Source: Deltaproteobacteria bacterium (GTDB lineage Bacteria > Desulfobacterota > JAENJC01). Taken from it: 6,171 nucleotides of DNA. The position numbers were made by a program, and so were the translations under genes. Below, piece by piece: positions 1 through 5,171 of this stretch (the first letter of the stretch is position 1; every line of letters starts with the position of its first letter). Where the stretch lies: the NCBI GenBank assembly GCA_016208525.1, contig JACQYJ010000196.1:1-6171 (forward strand), read 5' to 3'. The notes under the pieces are model-generated. The model saw only the letters and a program-made list of their open reading frames with translations. It did no database searches and was not told the origin of the DNA.

Positions 1-714
1 AAACAGGTCCCTGACCCTTGATGCCCCGACTCCTACAAACATCTCAACAAAATCCGAGCCTGAGATGGAAAAGAACGGGACCCCGGCCTCGCCTGCAATT
101 GCCTTGGCCAGGAGGGTCTTACCGCTGCCGGGTGTGCCCATAAGCATCACACCCTTAGGTATCCTCCCTCCCAGCTTTGTGAACTTCTGGGGGTCTTTCA
201 GGAACTGGATTATCTCAACAAGTTCCTCTTTCGCCTCTTCTATCCCGGCCACATCCTTGAAGGTTACCTTCTGCTGCTCAGAAAGGAGTTTGGCCCTGCT
301 CTTCCCAAACGCCATCGCCTTCCCTCCGCCAGGCTGCATCTGCTTCATGAAGAATATCCATACACCGATCAGGAGAAGCATCGGGAACCATGAAACAAGG
401 ATATTAATATACCACGGCGGCTGGTCTTCAGGCTTTGCAGAGACCCGGACACCTTTTTCCCTTAATATTTTTATCAGTTCAGGGTCATTGGGTGTGTAGG
501 TCTTAAAGGTCTTTCCACCCTTGTGCTTCCCGCTGATATCGTTTCCCTGAATCAGCACCTCTTCTACCTCACCCTTCTCAACCGATGCAATAAAGTCGCT
601 GAATATGACCTTTTCAATCTGCGCCTGAGGAGGCTGATTGAACATATTGAAGAGCAGGATCATCATCAATATAAGAACCAGCCAAAGGGCAAGGTTTTTC
701 GAAAGTTCCTTCAC
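1..714 (-). CDS. ftsH: ATP-dependent zinc metalloprotease FtsH, N-terminal part (runs off the window)
   Basis: FtsH is a membrane-anchored AAA+ protease that unfolds and degrades membrane and short-lived soluble proteins. The first 238 residues are visible. There is a first membrane helix at about residues 8-24, a periplasmic domain (about 30-100), a second helix at about 103-122, then the start of the AAA+ domain with VTFKDVAGIEEAKEEL (150-165), Walker A GTPGSGKT (193-200) and the pore-loop region MFVGVGASRVRDLF (225-238). Walker B, the second region of homology and the HEXGH zinc site would lie beyond position 1. The GTG at 714-712 is chosen because AAGGGGGA sits about five bases upstream; an in-frame GTG at 729-727 would put that site inside the gene. 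Walker A has Thr and Ser where most FtsH proteins have GPPGTGKT, a mild variation. The gene follows tilS, a common order in bacteria. The family assignment is certain. Confidence 0.96.
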   Translation of the reverse strand, partial: MKELSKNLALWLVLILMMILLFNMFNQPPQAQIEKVIFSDFIASVEKGEVEEVLIQGNDISGKHKGGKTFKTYTPNDPELIKILREKGVRVSAKPEDQPPWYINILVSWFPMLLLIGVWIFFMKQMQPGGGKAMAFGKSRAKLLSEQQKVTFKDVAGIEEAKEELVEIIQFLKDPQKFTKLGGRIPKGVMLMGTPGSGKTLLAKAIAGEAGVPFFSISGSDFVEMFVGVGASRVRDLF

Positions 715-740
715 GTAATCCCCCTTCACGATCTAAGATT

Positions 741-799
741 TATACCAAGTTGCTTTCAAACATCCACTATTAAGCCTAATGAAAGCTTACCTGGTATTA
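741..799. repeat. Palindromic intergenic repeat, copy 1
   Basis: A 59-base element matching the copy at 856-914 at 55 of 59 positions. Its ends form an inverted repeat: 742-750 plus 752-758 pair with 780-786 plus 789-797, with a 21-base loop. One arm base differs from copy 2, but in the minus-strand (ftsH-direction) transcript the change gives a G-U pair, so the hairpin is kept. It lies about 27 bases upstream of the ftsH start. It resembles a REP or MITE-like element; the family is not recognised. Confidence 0.85.
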
Positions 800-801
800 T
801 A
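796..801 (-). promoter_or_regulatory. Possible -10 box upstream of ftsH
   Basis: The minus strand reads TATAAT, a perfect sigma-70 -10 hexamer, where the edge of repeat copy 1 meets unique sequence about 80 bases before the ftsH start. No good -35 hexamer lies 16-18 bases upstream, and the region is AT-rich, so this is only a weak candidate for a separate ftsH promoter. Confidence 0.2.
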
Positions 802-855
802 TCTACTATCAATCATAGATAATTACCACAAAACCCCTGTTCTTACAATATCTTT

Positions 856-914
856 TATACCAGGTTGCTTTCAAACATCTACTATTGGGCCTAATGAAAG
901 CTTACCTGGTATTA
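856..914. repeat. Palindromic intergenic repeat, copy 2
   Basis: Second copy of the 59-base element, in the same orientation and 115 bases from copy 1. The arms are ATACCAGGT (857-865) plus GCTTTCA (867-873), matched by TGAAAGC (895-901) plus ACCTGGTAT (904-912). This gives a 16-pair stem with one small internal bulge and a 21-base loop. It begins three bases after the tilS stop codon. It could act as a transcript-stabilising or attenuating hairpin between tilS and ftsH; that role is inference. Confidence 0.85.
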
Positions 915-917
915 AAC

Positions 918-2024
918 CTAACGTCTCCCCTCACCCCTCTTAAAATGGAGCTTATCATGTTCCCTCGACACCGTTACGCCGGGGAGGTGAAGGCTCCACC
1001 TCCCTTCTCCAGAATCGATAAGGCTCAAGATGTCCGATATGTGCTGAAAAGATACTCTTTTCAGGTCGCCCTTTACCGCCTTTATTCCTTTCCTTATAAC
1101 CCTTGACGATACAGCCGGATGGAGAACTTTTATATCCGAGAATGTCATAGTAACAGTTACTGGGGACAGTCCCGATTCTACGACTTCGCTGCGCTCCGTC
1201 CGTAAATCTGGGACAGTCCCCTTCATATCATGACTGGCGACTGTTGTATATATACGGTCTGCCTCCATATCAAGGAACTGGTTATCTCTATGGGAAACAT
1301 CAGCCGTCCTGACCAGGGTCTCTTTTATGTTAGGGTTGTATCCTTCCAAAAATGGGAGAAGCTCCGTCCTGACCCTGTTTCTCATATAGTCCATCTTAAG
1401 ATTAGAGATGTCAGTAACAAATGGGATATTTCTCTCGGATATATATTTCTCAATCTCTTTCCTTGAACAGTCTATCAACGGCCTGATAATCAGAAATTGC
1501 GGATTGCGGATTGCGGATTGCGGAATTTCTAAATCTGAACAAGTGAGCGCCCTGACCGGCGGGATCCCACTTAGACCAAGGGGGCCGGAGCCCCTGAGAA
1601 GCCTCATCAACACCGTCTCTGCCTGGTCATCTGCTGTATGGGCAAGCGCAACCATCGAAGCGCCGGCCTCTTCGGCTGCCTCTGCAAAAAAGGCGTATCT
1701 CGCCTTCCGCGCAGCCTCCTGTGCAGACAGGCCGTCTGTTTCTTTAATAGCCGGGACGTCAATAGACCTTATAATAACTGGTAGACCCAGTAATGCGGCG
1801 GTCTTTCTGACAAATTCCGCCTCGTCAGCAGCCTCTTTTCTGAAGCCGTGGTTCAGATGGGCTGCTTTCAGTGTAATACCATATTCATTTCTGATATCCA
1901 TGAGTAGATAAAGAAGGGCCATAGAGTCCGGTCCACCTGACACACCGACAAGGACAGTCTCTCCATTGCACAGCATATTATATCTTTCAATAGTCCTCTT
2001 AGCCTTTTCCCTTATTGTCATCAT
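918..2024 (-). CDS. tilS: tRNA(Ile)-lysidine synthetase TilS, with two in-frame repeat insertions
   Basis: TilS uses ATP to attach lysine to C34 of the CAU-anticodon tRNA-Ile, so that it reads AUA as isoleucine; the gene is essential in most bacteria. The PP-loop motif SGGPDS lies 28 residues after the start used here, followed by AAHLNHGFR, AHTADDQAETVLMRLLRGSG and the IIRPLIDCSRKEI and RNRVRTELLP blocks typical of the family. I chose ATG 2024 (ATG 2021 is equally possible) because it gives the usual short leader before the PP-loop. An upstream ATG at 2063 would add 13 residues unlike the family and overlap pgsA. None of these starts has a strong Shine-Dalgarno site. Two segments do not look like TilS: one encoding IPQSAIRNPQFL (about 1490-1532) and one encoding KGTVPDLRTERSEVVESGLS (about 1162-1223). 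Both are repeat DNA read in frame, so the gene still appears intact. Confidence 0.93.
   Translation of the reverse strand: MMTIREKAKRTIERYNMLCNGETVLVGVSGGPDSMALLYLLMDIRNEYGITLKAAHLNHGFRKEAADEAEFVRKTAALLGLPVIIRSIDVPAIKETDGLSAQEAARKARYAFFAEAAEEAGASMVALAHTADDQAETVLMRLLRGSGPLGLSGIPPVRALTCSDLEIPQSAIRNPQFLIIRPLIDCSRKEIEKYISERNIPFVTDISNLKMDYMRNRVRTELLPFLEGYNPNIKETLVRTADVSHRDNQFLDMEADRIYTTVASHDMKGTVPDLRTERSEVVESGLSPVTVTMTFSDIKVLHPAVSSRVIRKGIKAVKGDLKRVSFQHISDILSLIDSGEGRWSLHLPGVTVSREHDKLHFKRGEGRR
1162..1221. repeat. GGGACAGTCCC-type inverted repeat inside tilS
   Basis: GGGGACAGTCCC at 1162-1173 and TGGGACAGTCCCC at 1209-1221 form the outer arms of an inverted repeat. The match continues inward through GATTCTACG and CGTAAATC. 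Each outer block is itself a near-perfect palindrome around GGGAC-A-GTCCC. The centre (1183-1200) is rich in CGCTGCGCTCCG. The block spans 60 bases, exactly 20 codons, and adds residues of no TilS character to the reading frame. Confidence 0.8.
1492..1530. repeat. Tandem GGATTGC repeat flanked by short inverted repeats, inside tilS
   Basis: Three perfect tandem copies of GGATTGC (1501-1507, 1508-1514, 1515-1521) with partial units on each side. They are bounded by AGAAATT (1492-1498) and its inverse AATTTCT (1524-1530). On the minus strand this reads as the peptide IPQSAIRNPQFL. It falls between the conserved GIPPVR and IIRPLID blocks of TilS, where most family members have only a few residues, so it is a loop insertion. 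Confidence 0.85.
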
Positions 2025-2026
2025 CG

Positions 2027-2569
2027 TTATGAACAAAAATGAATAGACCCCTGCCTGACCCATATAAAAGCATAATGAAAACCTGATAGTATGGTTAATG
2101 CCGCGGAAAGATATATACTCCCGGTAAGGAAAGGCTGCAATGCCAAAAGTGGCAATGCTACAGACAGGGCAATAACAATGGTGGTTAACTGAAAGAAGGT
2201 AGAGACCTTCCCAAGAAGGGTAGGCCGGATCTCAAAAGATTTATGATTTAAAAATAAGATCGCCACCCCGGTCAAAATAAAGATATCCCTGCTTATCACA
2301 AGCACAGCAAGCCAGGGCGGGATGATGCTTATAATTGCCAGTACTATATATGATGAGACCAATAGGAGCTTGTCGGCGATAGGGTCAAGGTATGCGCCGA
2401 GAACGGTTTTCTGGCGGAAGACCCTTGCTATAAAGCCATCCAGGGCATCCGTAACACCTGCAATCATGAAGACAAGAAAGGCATAAAACGTCTGACCATA
2501 GATCAGAAGGATCACAAATATGGGAACAAGAAGTATTCTAAAGAGTGTCAGGAGATTTGGGATGTTCAT
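2027..2569 (-). CDS. pgsA: CDP-diacylglycerol--glycerol-3-phosphate 3-phosphatidyltransferase
   Basis: PgsA transfers a phosphatidyl group from CDP-diacylglycerol to glycerol-3-phosphate in the inner membrane, the committed step to phosphatidylglycerol and cardiolipin. The 180-residue length is normal for the family. The N-terminus MNIPNLLTLFRILLVPIFV is typical. The CDP-alcohol phosphotransferase signature D-G-X2-A-R-X8-G-X3-D-X3-D is complete: D44, G45, A48, R49, G58, D62 and D66, with D41 just before. Several hydrophobic membrane helices follow. The gene lies 35 bases after the FecR-domain gene and two bases before the chosen tilS start, consistent with one operon. The start at 2569 has no clear Shine-Dalgarno site; the short gap before it (about 2571-2600) looks like a repeat fragment, so expression may depend on coupling. 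Phosphatidylserine synthase is the main alternative, but the N-terminus and length favour PgsA. Confidence 0.93.
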   Translation of the reverse strand: MNIPNLLTLFRILLVPIFVILLIYGQTFYAFLVFMIAGVTDALDGFIARVFRQKTVLGAYLDPIADKLLLVSSYIVLAIISIIPPWLAVLVISRDIFILTGVAILFLNHKSFEIRPTLLGKVSTFFQLTTIVIALSVALPLLALQPFLTGSIYLSAALTILSGFHYAFIWVRQGSIHFCS

Positions 2570-2604
2570 ATCGCAACGCCGCAGATGGATTTTTTACGAA
2601 ACCG

Positions 2605-3324
2605 TTATTCCTTATCCATCTTCTGGTTCCATAGTACCCAGTCGCTTTTGTCTTCTTCAGGCGAAAAAGATACAGGTTTTGAGGCGGCTCCTTCAGGAGA
2701 GACAGATATTTGCTGCCAGGATTTTACTATGTAAGACCACTCTTCCCTGCTCACTTCATGAGGGCCCGGGACTTCCTTGGGACCTGAAATATATTTTGGC
2801 TTTCTGCCGTTCTCCTGACTTTCAGTTGGAAGGCTACTCACAGACACTTCACCTTCATAGACCTTAACCAGTGAAGAGAGGTCTTCATTGGCATCTATCC
2901 GGAATGTCGTCCCCCTTATTCCGGCAACGGCAGTGGCGGTCTTAACCTCAAATTTAGAGGCCTTTTTAAACTTTTTAACCTTGGACCAGACCTTGCCGAA
3001 AAAAGCCTTTATTTCAAACCCACGCTCTTCCTCCTTAAACAGGAGACTCTCCACTTTAATTAAGGTATTTTCAGAAAACCGAACCTTGCTTCCGTCTGGC
3101 AGTGTCAGTTCCAGTCTTGTTCTAACGCCTGTTTTCACACTCTCATTTGCGCCAAGAAATTCCCCTTTCATAAAAGGCTTCCAGTCCTTGCCGTCTTTGG
3201 ACTTAAAGGCAGAACCTTCAAGATAAGAGGCCAGCGCCTTTCCTTCTGCAGAAAAAGAAATGGACCATGAAAGAATAACCAATACTATAACCAGCAGGTA
3301 TCTAAATAAGATTATCAATTTCAT
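2605..3324 (-). CDS. Exported FecR-domain protein of unknown function
   Basis: A 239-residue protein with an N-terminal signal peptide: charged start MKLIILFR, hydrophobic core to about residue 24, and a likely cleavage site after SFSA (residue 26). The mature part carries a FecR-like beta domain at about residues 35-162. It includes LTLPDGSKVRFSENTLIKV (73-91) and the hallmark KTATAVAGIRGTTFRID (128-144), followed by VKVYEGEVSV. The C-terminal tail (about 165-239) is rich in Pro, Glu and Ser. There is no N-terminal anti-sigma helix bundle and no sigma-factor gene beside it, so this is not the classic FecR iron regulator. It is one of the stand-alone periplasmic FecR-domain proteins, whose ligand is not known. 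The ATG is well supported by AAGGGGGA about six bases upstream. The gene is first in a unit with pgsA and tilS. The domain call is firm; the function is open. Confidence 0.88.
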   Translation of the reverse strand: MKLIILFRYLLVIVLVILSWSISFSAEGKALASYLEGSAFKSKDGKDWKPFMKGEFLGANESVKTGVRTRLELTLPDGSKVRFSENTLIKVESLLFKEEERGFEIKAFFGKVWSKVKKFKKASKFEVKTATAVAGIRGTTFRIDANEDLSSLVKVYEGEVSVSSLPTESQENGRKPKYISGPKEVPGPHEVSREEWSYIVKSWQQISVSPEGAASKPVSFSPEEDKSDWVLWNQKMDKE

Positions 3325-3351
3325 CCCAATCCCCCTTTTTCAATTAACGCG

Positions 3352-3379
3352 ATGTTAAACCCCATTTCAGGCCTTTCAA
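3352..3379 (-). promoter_or_regulatory. Sigma-70-like promoter for the fecR-domain gene, pgsA and tilS
   Basis: On the minus strand TTGAAA (3379-3374, five of six to TTGACA) is followed after 16 bases by TAACAT (3357-3352, four of six to TATAAT). Transcription would begin near 3345, giving a leader of about 20 bases that contains the AAGGGGGA ribosome binding site before ATG 3324. Its place just after a terminator-like hairpin supports a new transcription unit here. Confidence 0.42.
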
Positions 3380-3394
3380 GATATGATTCATTCT

Positions 3395-3428
3395 AAAAAA
3401 CAAAATATTAACCGCAGAGCTCCGCGGT
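3395..3428 (-). terminator. Rho-independent terminator-like hairpin after the dxs-tlyA unit
   Basis: The minus-strand transcript would form ACCGCGG, loop AGCU, CUGCGGU: a seven-pair stem including one G-U pair, at 3428-3411. It is followed by a T-rich run with TTTTG and TTTTTT (to 3395). It is about 195 bases beyond the tlyA stop, which is far, and a few bases separate the stem from the strongest T-run. It sits directly upstream of the promoter for the next unit. Confidence 0.45.
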
Positions 3429-3494
3429 GGGAATAAGAGTTTTTACGATTTTATCAAGATATAGAACCGTTTTCCAGTTTGTCCCCTATCACGC

Positions 3495-3575
3495 CTACGG
3501 CATTGCGCCGGATTCGCCGGATGCCGGGCTTTCCCCTTCATCGTTTACAGCCGTGACAACATAGGTATCATATCT
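3495..3575 (-). pseudogene. Relic of a fibronectin type III domain (3' end only)
   Basis: Read on the minus strand, this gap has an open stretch of 26 codons ending in TAG (3497-3495) that contains YDTYVVTAVNDEGESPAS. This matches the F-strand, turn and G-strand of fibronectin type III domains, where a YYVVTAVN-x-x-GES pattern is common. A TAA (3578-3576) lies just upstream in the same frame, and neither other frame there continues the domain. No start codon or ribosome site precedes it. I read it as the broken tail of a larger exported FN3-repeat gene that was lost or displaced between tlyA and the fecR-domain gene. A chance match over such a short stretch is possible but unlikely given the run of family-typical residues. 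Confidence 0.5.
3498..3526. repeat. GC-rich imperfect hairpin with CGCCGGAT direct repeats
   Basis: CGGCAT (3498-3503) pairs with ATGCCG (3521-3526), and two CCGG blocks inside can pair around a five-base loop, leaving a TGCG bulge. The same stretch holds the direct repeat CGCCGGA-TT-CGCCGGA. It overlaps the 3' end of the FN3 relic, so it may simply be coding remnant. Confidence 0.35.
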
Positions 3576-3622
3576 TTAAAAAATGATTTTTGAAGGTTTG
3601 ACCCCAAATTCATTAAATTCAT

Positions 3623-4384
3623 TCAGCCTTTTATTGCATATATCAGAAACTCCCTGTTTCCTTTCGGCCCAAATATAGGCGACTCAACAACTCCTATAAC
3701 AGACAGCCCTGAGTCAGTACAGAACCCTTTTATCTTCTCTACAACCGCCTTCTGTTTGGTCTCGTCCCGAACCACTCCACCCTTCCCTACTTCCCCCTTT
3801 CCCACCTCAAACTGGGGCTTTATCAGGGCAATCAGGATACCATATTTACCAATAAATTCGACTGCTTTTGGGATTATCTTAACAAGTGATATAAAGGATG
3901 AATCAATGGTTACGAGATCAATATCTTCTGGAATAACTCCCCTGTCGAGGTACCGTATGTTCTGCCTCTCAATATTTACTACCCTATGGTCGTTCCTTAG
4001 CCTCAAATCAAGCTGACCGTAACCCACATCTACGGCATAAACCTTCCTCGCCCCTCTCTGCAGGAGGCAATCTGTAAATCCGCCGGTTGATGCCCCTACG
4101 TCCATTGCAACCTTCCCGGAAACGTCTATTTTAAACTCATCCAGGGCCTTTTCGAGCTTGAGTCCTCCCCTGCTTACATAAGGGATGTCCTCTCCAGCAA
4201 GAACTATATCGGCATCGGCCAAAACCATCTCGCCTGCCTTATCCACCTTCTTCCCCTTGACCATGACCTTCCCGGCCATGATAAGGGCCCTTGCCCTCTC
4301 CCTGCTCTGGACAATCCCTTTATCTATTAGCACTTTGTCGAGACGTTCTTTGGATAGTTTCTGCAATTTACTTCCGCATTCCAT
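3623..4384 (-). CDS. tlyA: TlyA family rRNA (cytidine-2'-O)-methyltransferase
   Basis: TlyA proteins methylate ribosomal RNA (C1409 of 16S and, in the longer type, C1920 of 23S) using S-adenosylmethionine; some members were first described as haemolysins. The 253-residue protein has an N-terminal S4 RNA-binding domain (ERLDKVLIDKGIVQSRERAR at 13-32, on to about 70), the linker SRGGLKLEKAL (71-81), and a FtsJ-like methyltransferase domain. That domain shows the SAM-binding motif DVGASTGGFTD (95-105), VTIDSSFISL (158-167) and KPQFEVGKGE (189-198). Length and motif order are normal, and the presence of the S4 domain suggests the dual-target type. The ATG at 4384 is chosen because AAGGGG lies about nine bases upstream; that site abuts the stop codon of the nucleotidyltransferase gene, so translation may be coupled. 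An in-frame TTG six codons later is a less likely start. Confidence 0.93.
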   Translation of the reverse strand: MECGSKLQKLSKERLDKVLIDKGIVQSRERARALIMAGKVMVKGKKVDKAGEMVLADADIVLAGEDIPYVSRGGLKLEKALDEFKIDVSGKVAMDVGASTGGFTDCLLQRGARKVYAVDVGYGQLDLRLRNDHRVVNIERQNIRYLDRGVIPEDIDLVTIDSSFISLVKIIPKAVEFIGKYGILIALIKPQFEVGKGEVGKGGVVRDETKQKAVVEKIKGFCTDSGLSVIGVVESPIFGPKGNREFLIYAIKG

Positions 4385-4396
4385 AGTGAACGCCCC

Positions 4397-4948
4397 TTAC
4401 AAGAGCCCTAATTTTTCCATCAGCCTTTCAAGCCTTTTATCAACCCTTGCCCTCTTTGCCAGGTTGCGCAATCTCTGTAAATCATAATCGGCTTCTAATA
4501 AAAGCTTTGACGCATCTGCTACATCCTGAAAGCTACCTGCCCTTAGTTTGAGCGTTATCAAACCCTCCGGCCTGACCAAAGGGATAGACAACCCCTTCAA
4601 TACTTCAACAACCATCCCGTTTTCAACTATCTCACCTTCCCATTTCCGGTCAGTGAATATTATATCAACAGGAACATCCTCTCTCGATATGGCTTTTATG
4701 CAGAATTTTATATCATCTTCAGGCCCGCCTGTTTCGAGCCTCCCTTTGAAGCCTGAAATTAAAAGCTTCTTAAGGACTTCTTCAATTGCTGAGCGATTAG
4801 TGACGGATAAATCCGCCAGGATGTCTATATCCTTTGTCGCCCGCGGCGCAATCCAGCCGCCTACGGCCAGCCCGCCTATAAGAGCGTAAGCCTTAACCTC
4901 CCGAGTATTTTCTAGAATTTTAATAATTTCTTTTAGGGTCTTTTCCAT
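4397..4948 (-). CDS. Nucleotidyltransferase-fold protein (AbiEii/MNT-like)
   Basis: A 183-residue protein with the core of the polymerase-beta-like nucleotidyltransferase fold. IGGLAVGGWIAPRATKDIDI (24-43) supplies the glycine turn and the metal-binding pair D40 and D42. A third likely acidic ligand is D95 in VPVDIIF. RPEGLITLKLRA (126-137) followed by DVADASKLL (142-150) matches the later block of AbiEii-type and related stand-alone enzymes, where a conserved Lys and Asp follow the catalytic core. Such proteins are often toxins or partners in two-gene toxin-antitoxin or abortive-infection modules, but many have unknown targets. The start lies inside the end of the 59-residue gene (16-base overlap), which implies coupled expression. 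It lacks a strong ribosome site of its own. All predicted catalytic residues are present, so it is probably active. The fold call is good; the biological role is inference. Confidence 0.82.
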   Translation of the reverse strand: MEKTLKEIIKILENTREVKAYALIGGLAVGGWIAPRATKDIDILADLSVTNRSAIEEVLKKLLISGFKGRLETGGPEDDIKFCIKAISREDVPVDIIFTDRKWEGEIVENGMVVEVLKGLSIPLVRPEGLITLKLRAGSFQDVADASKLLLEADYDLQRLRNLAKRARVDKRLERLMEKLGLL

Positions 4949-5112
4949 ATTAGCTCATTCGAAAGCCGGATGGCTTCTTGAAGCCTCCCGGCTACCGTTT
5001 TTGGGGTAGCAGACTTCAAGACCGGATCAGTCCTGACCACTTTTCTGTCAGGAAACAATTCATCGTAGAGGTCCATAGTCTCATCATAACTTAAACCTTT
5101 AGTTTTTTTCAT
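4933..5112 (-). CDS. Small 59-residue protein partnered with the nucleotidyltransferase
   Basis: I do not recognise this family. The start is set by GGAGG (5125-5121), eight bases before ATG 5112; an in-frame ATG at 5163 would add 17 residues but has no ribosome site and would bury GGAGG in the gene. The product starts MKKTKGLSYDETMDLYDELF, has a basic and polar middle, and ends in a probable helix (AGRLQEAIRLSNELIW). It is soluble, with no signal peptide or membrane segment. It overlaps the nucleotidyltransferase gene by 16 bases, the typical arrangement of a small first gene coupled to a toxin or effector, so an antitoxin or specificity partner is a reasonable guess. No DNA-binding fold can be assigned by eye. 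It sits 59 bases after dxs. Confidence 0.68.
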   Translation of the reverse strand: MKKTKGLSYDETMDLYDELFPDRKVVRTDPVLKSATPKTVAGRLQEAIRLSNELIWKRP

Positions 5113-5171
5113 TCTTACAGCCTCCGTAACTTTTGCGCCGGACTTCCTTCCCGAAGGGGACATTTATCAAT

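Noticed and set aside
193..198. FtsH as inactive because of an altered Walker A motif
   Set aside because: Residues GTPGSGKT keep the essential Gly, Lys and Thr, and the substitutions are found in working P-loops; these numbers refer to residues of the ftsH product.
65..499. Plus-strand open frame of 144 codons
   Set aside because: It lies antisense to clear FtsH coding sequence, has low-complexity composition with no domain, and is a shadow of that gene.
741..914. A two-repeat CRISPR or a tRNA/riboswitch in the tilS-ftsH gap
   Set aside because: Only two copies with a single 56-base interval; the elements are long simple palindromes with no cloverleaf or known aptamer core.
1501..1521. CRISPR-like array
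   Set aside because: The units are 7-base tandem repeats with no spacers, and no cas genes are present.
1408..1911. Plus-strand open frame of 167 codons
   Set aside because: It is antisense to the conserved PP-loop and ADDQAET regions of tilS; its Ala/Ser-rich composition is typical of a shadow frame.
2024..2063. Longer tilS start at 2063 overlapping pgsA
   Set aside because: The extra 13 residues do not fit the family, there is no ribosome site, and ATG 2024 or 2021 gives the usual distance to SGGPDS.
5113..5163. Longer start for the small gene at ATG 5163
   Set aside because: No ribosome site precedes it, while GGAGG is well placed before ATG 5112.
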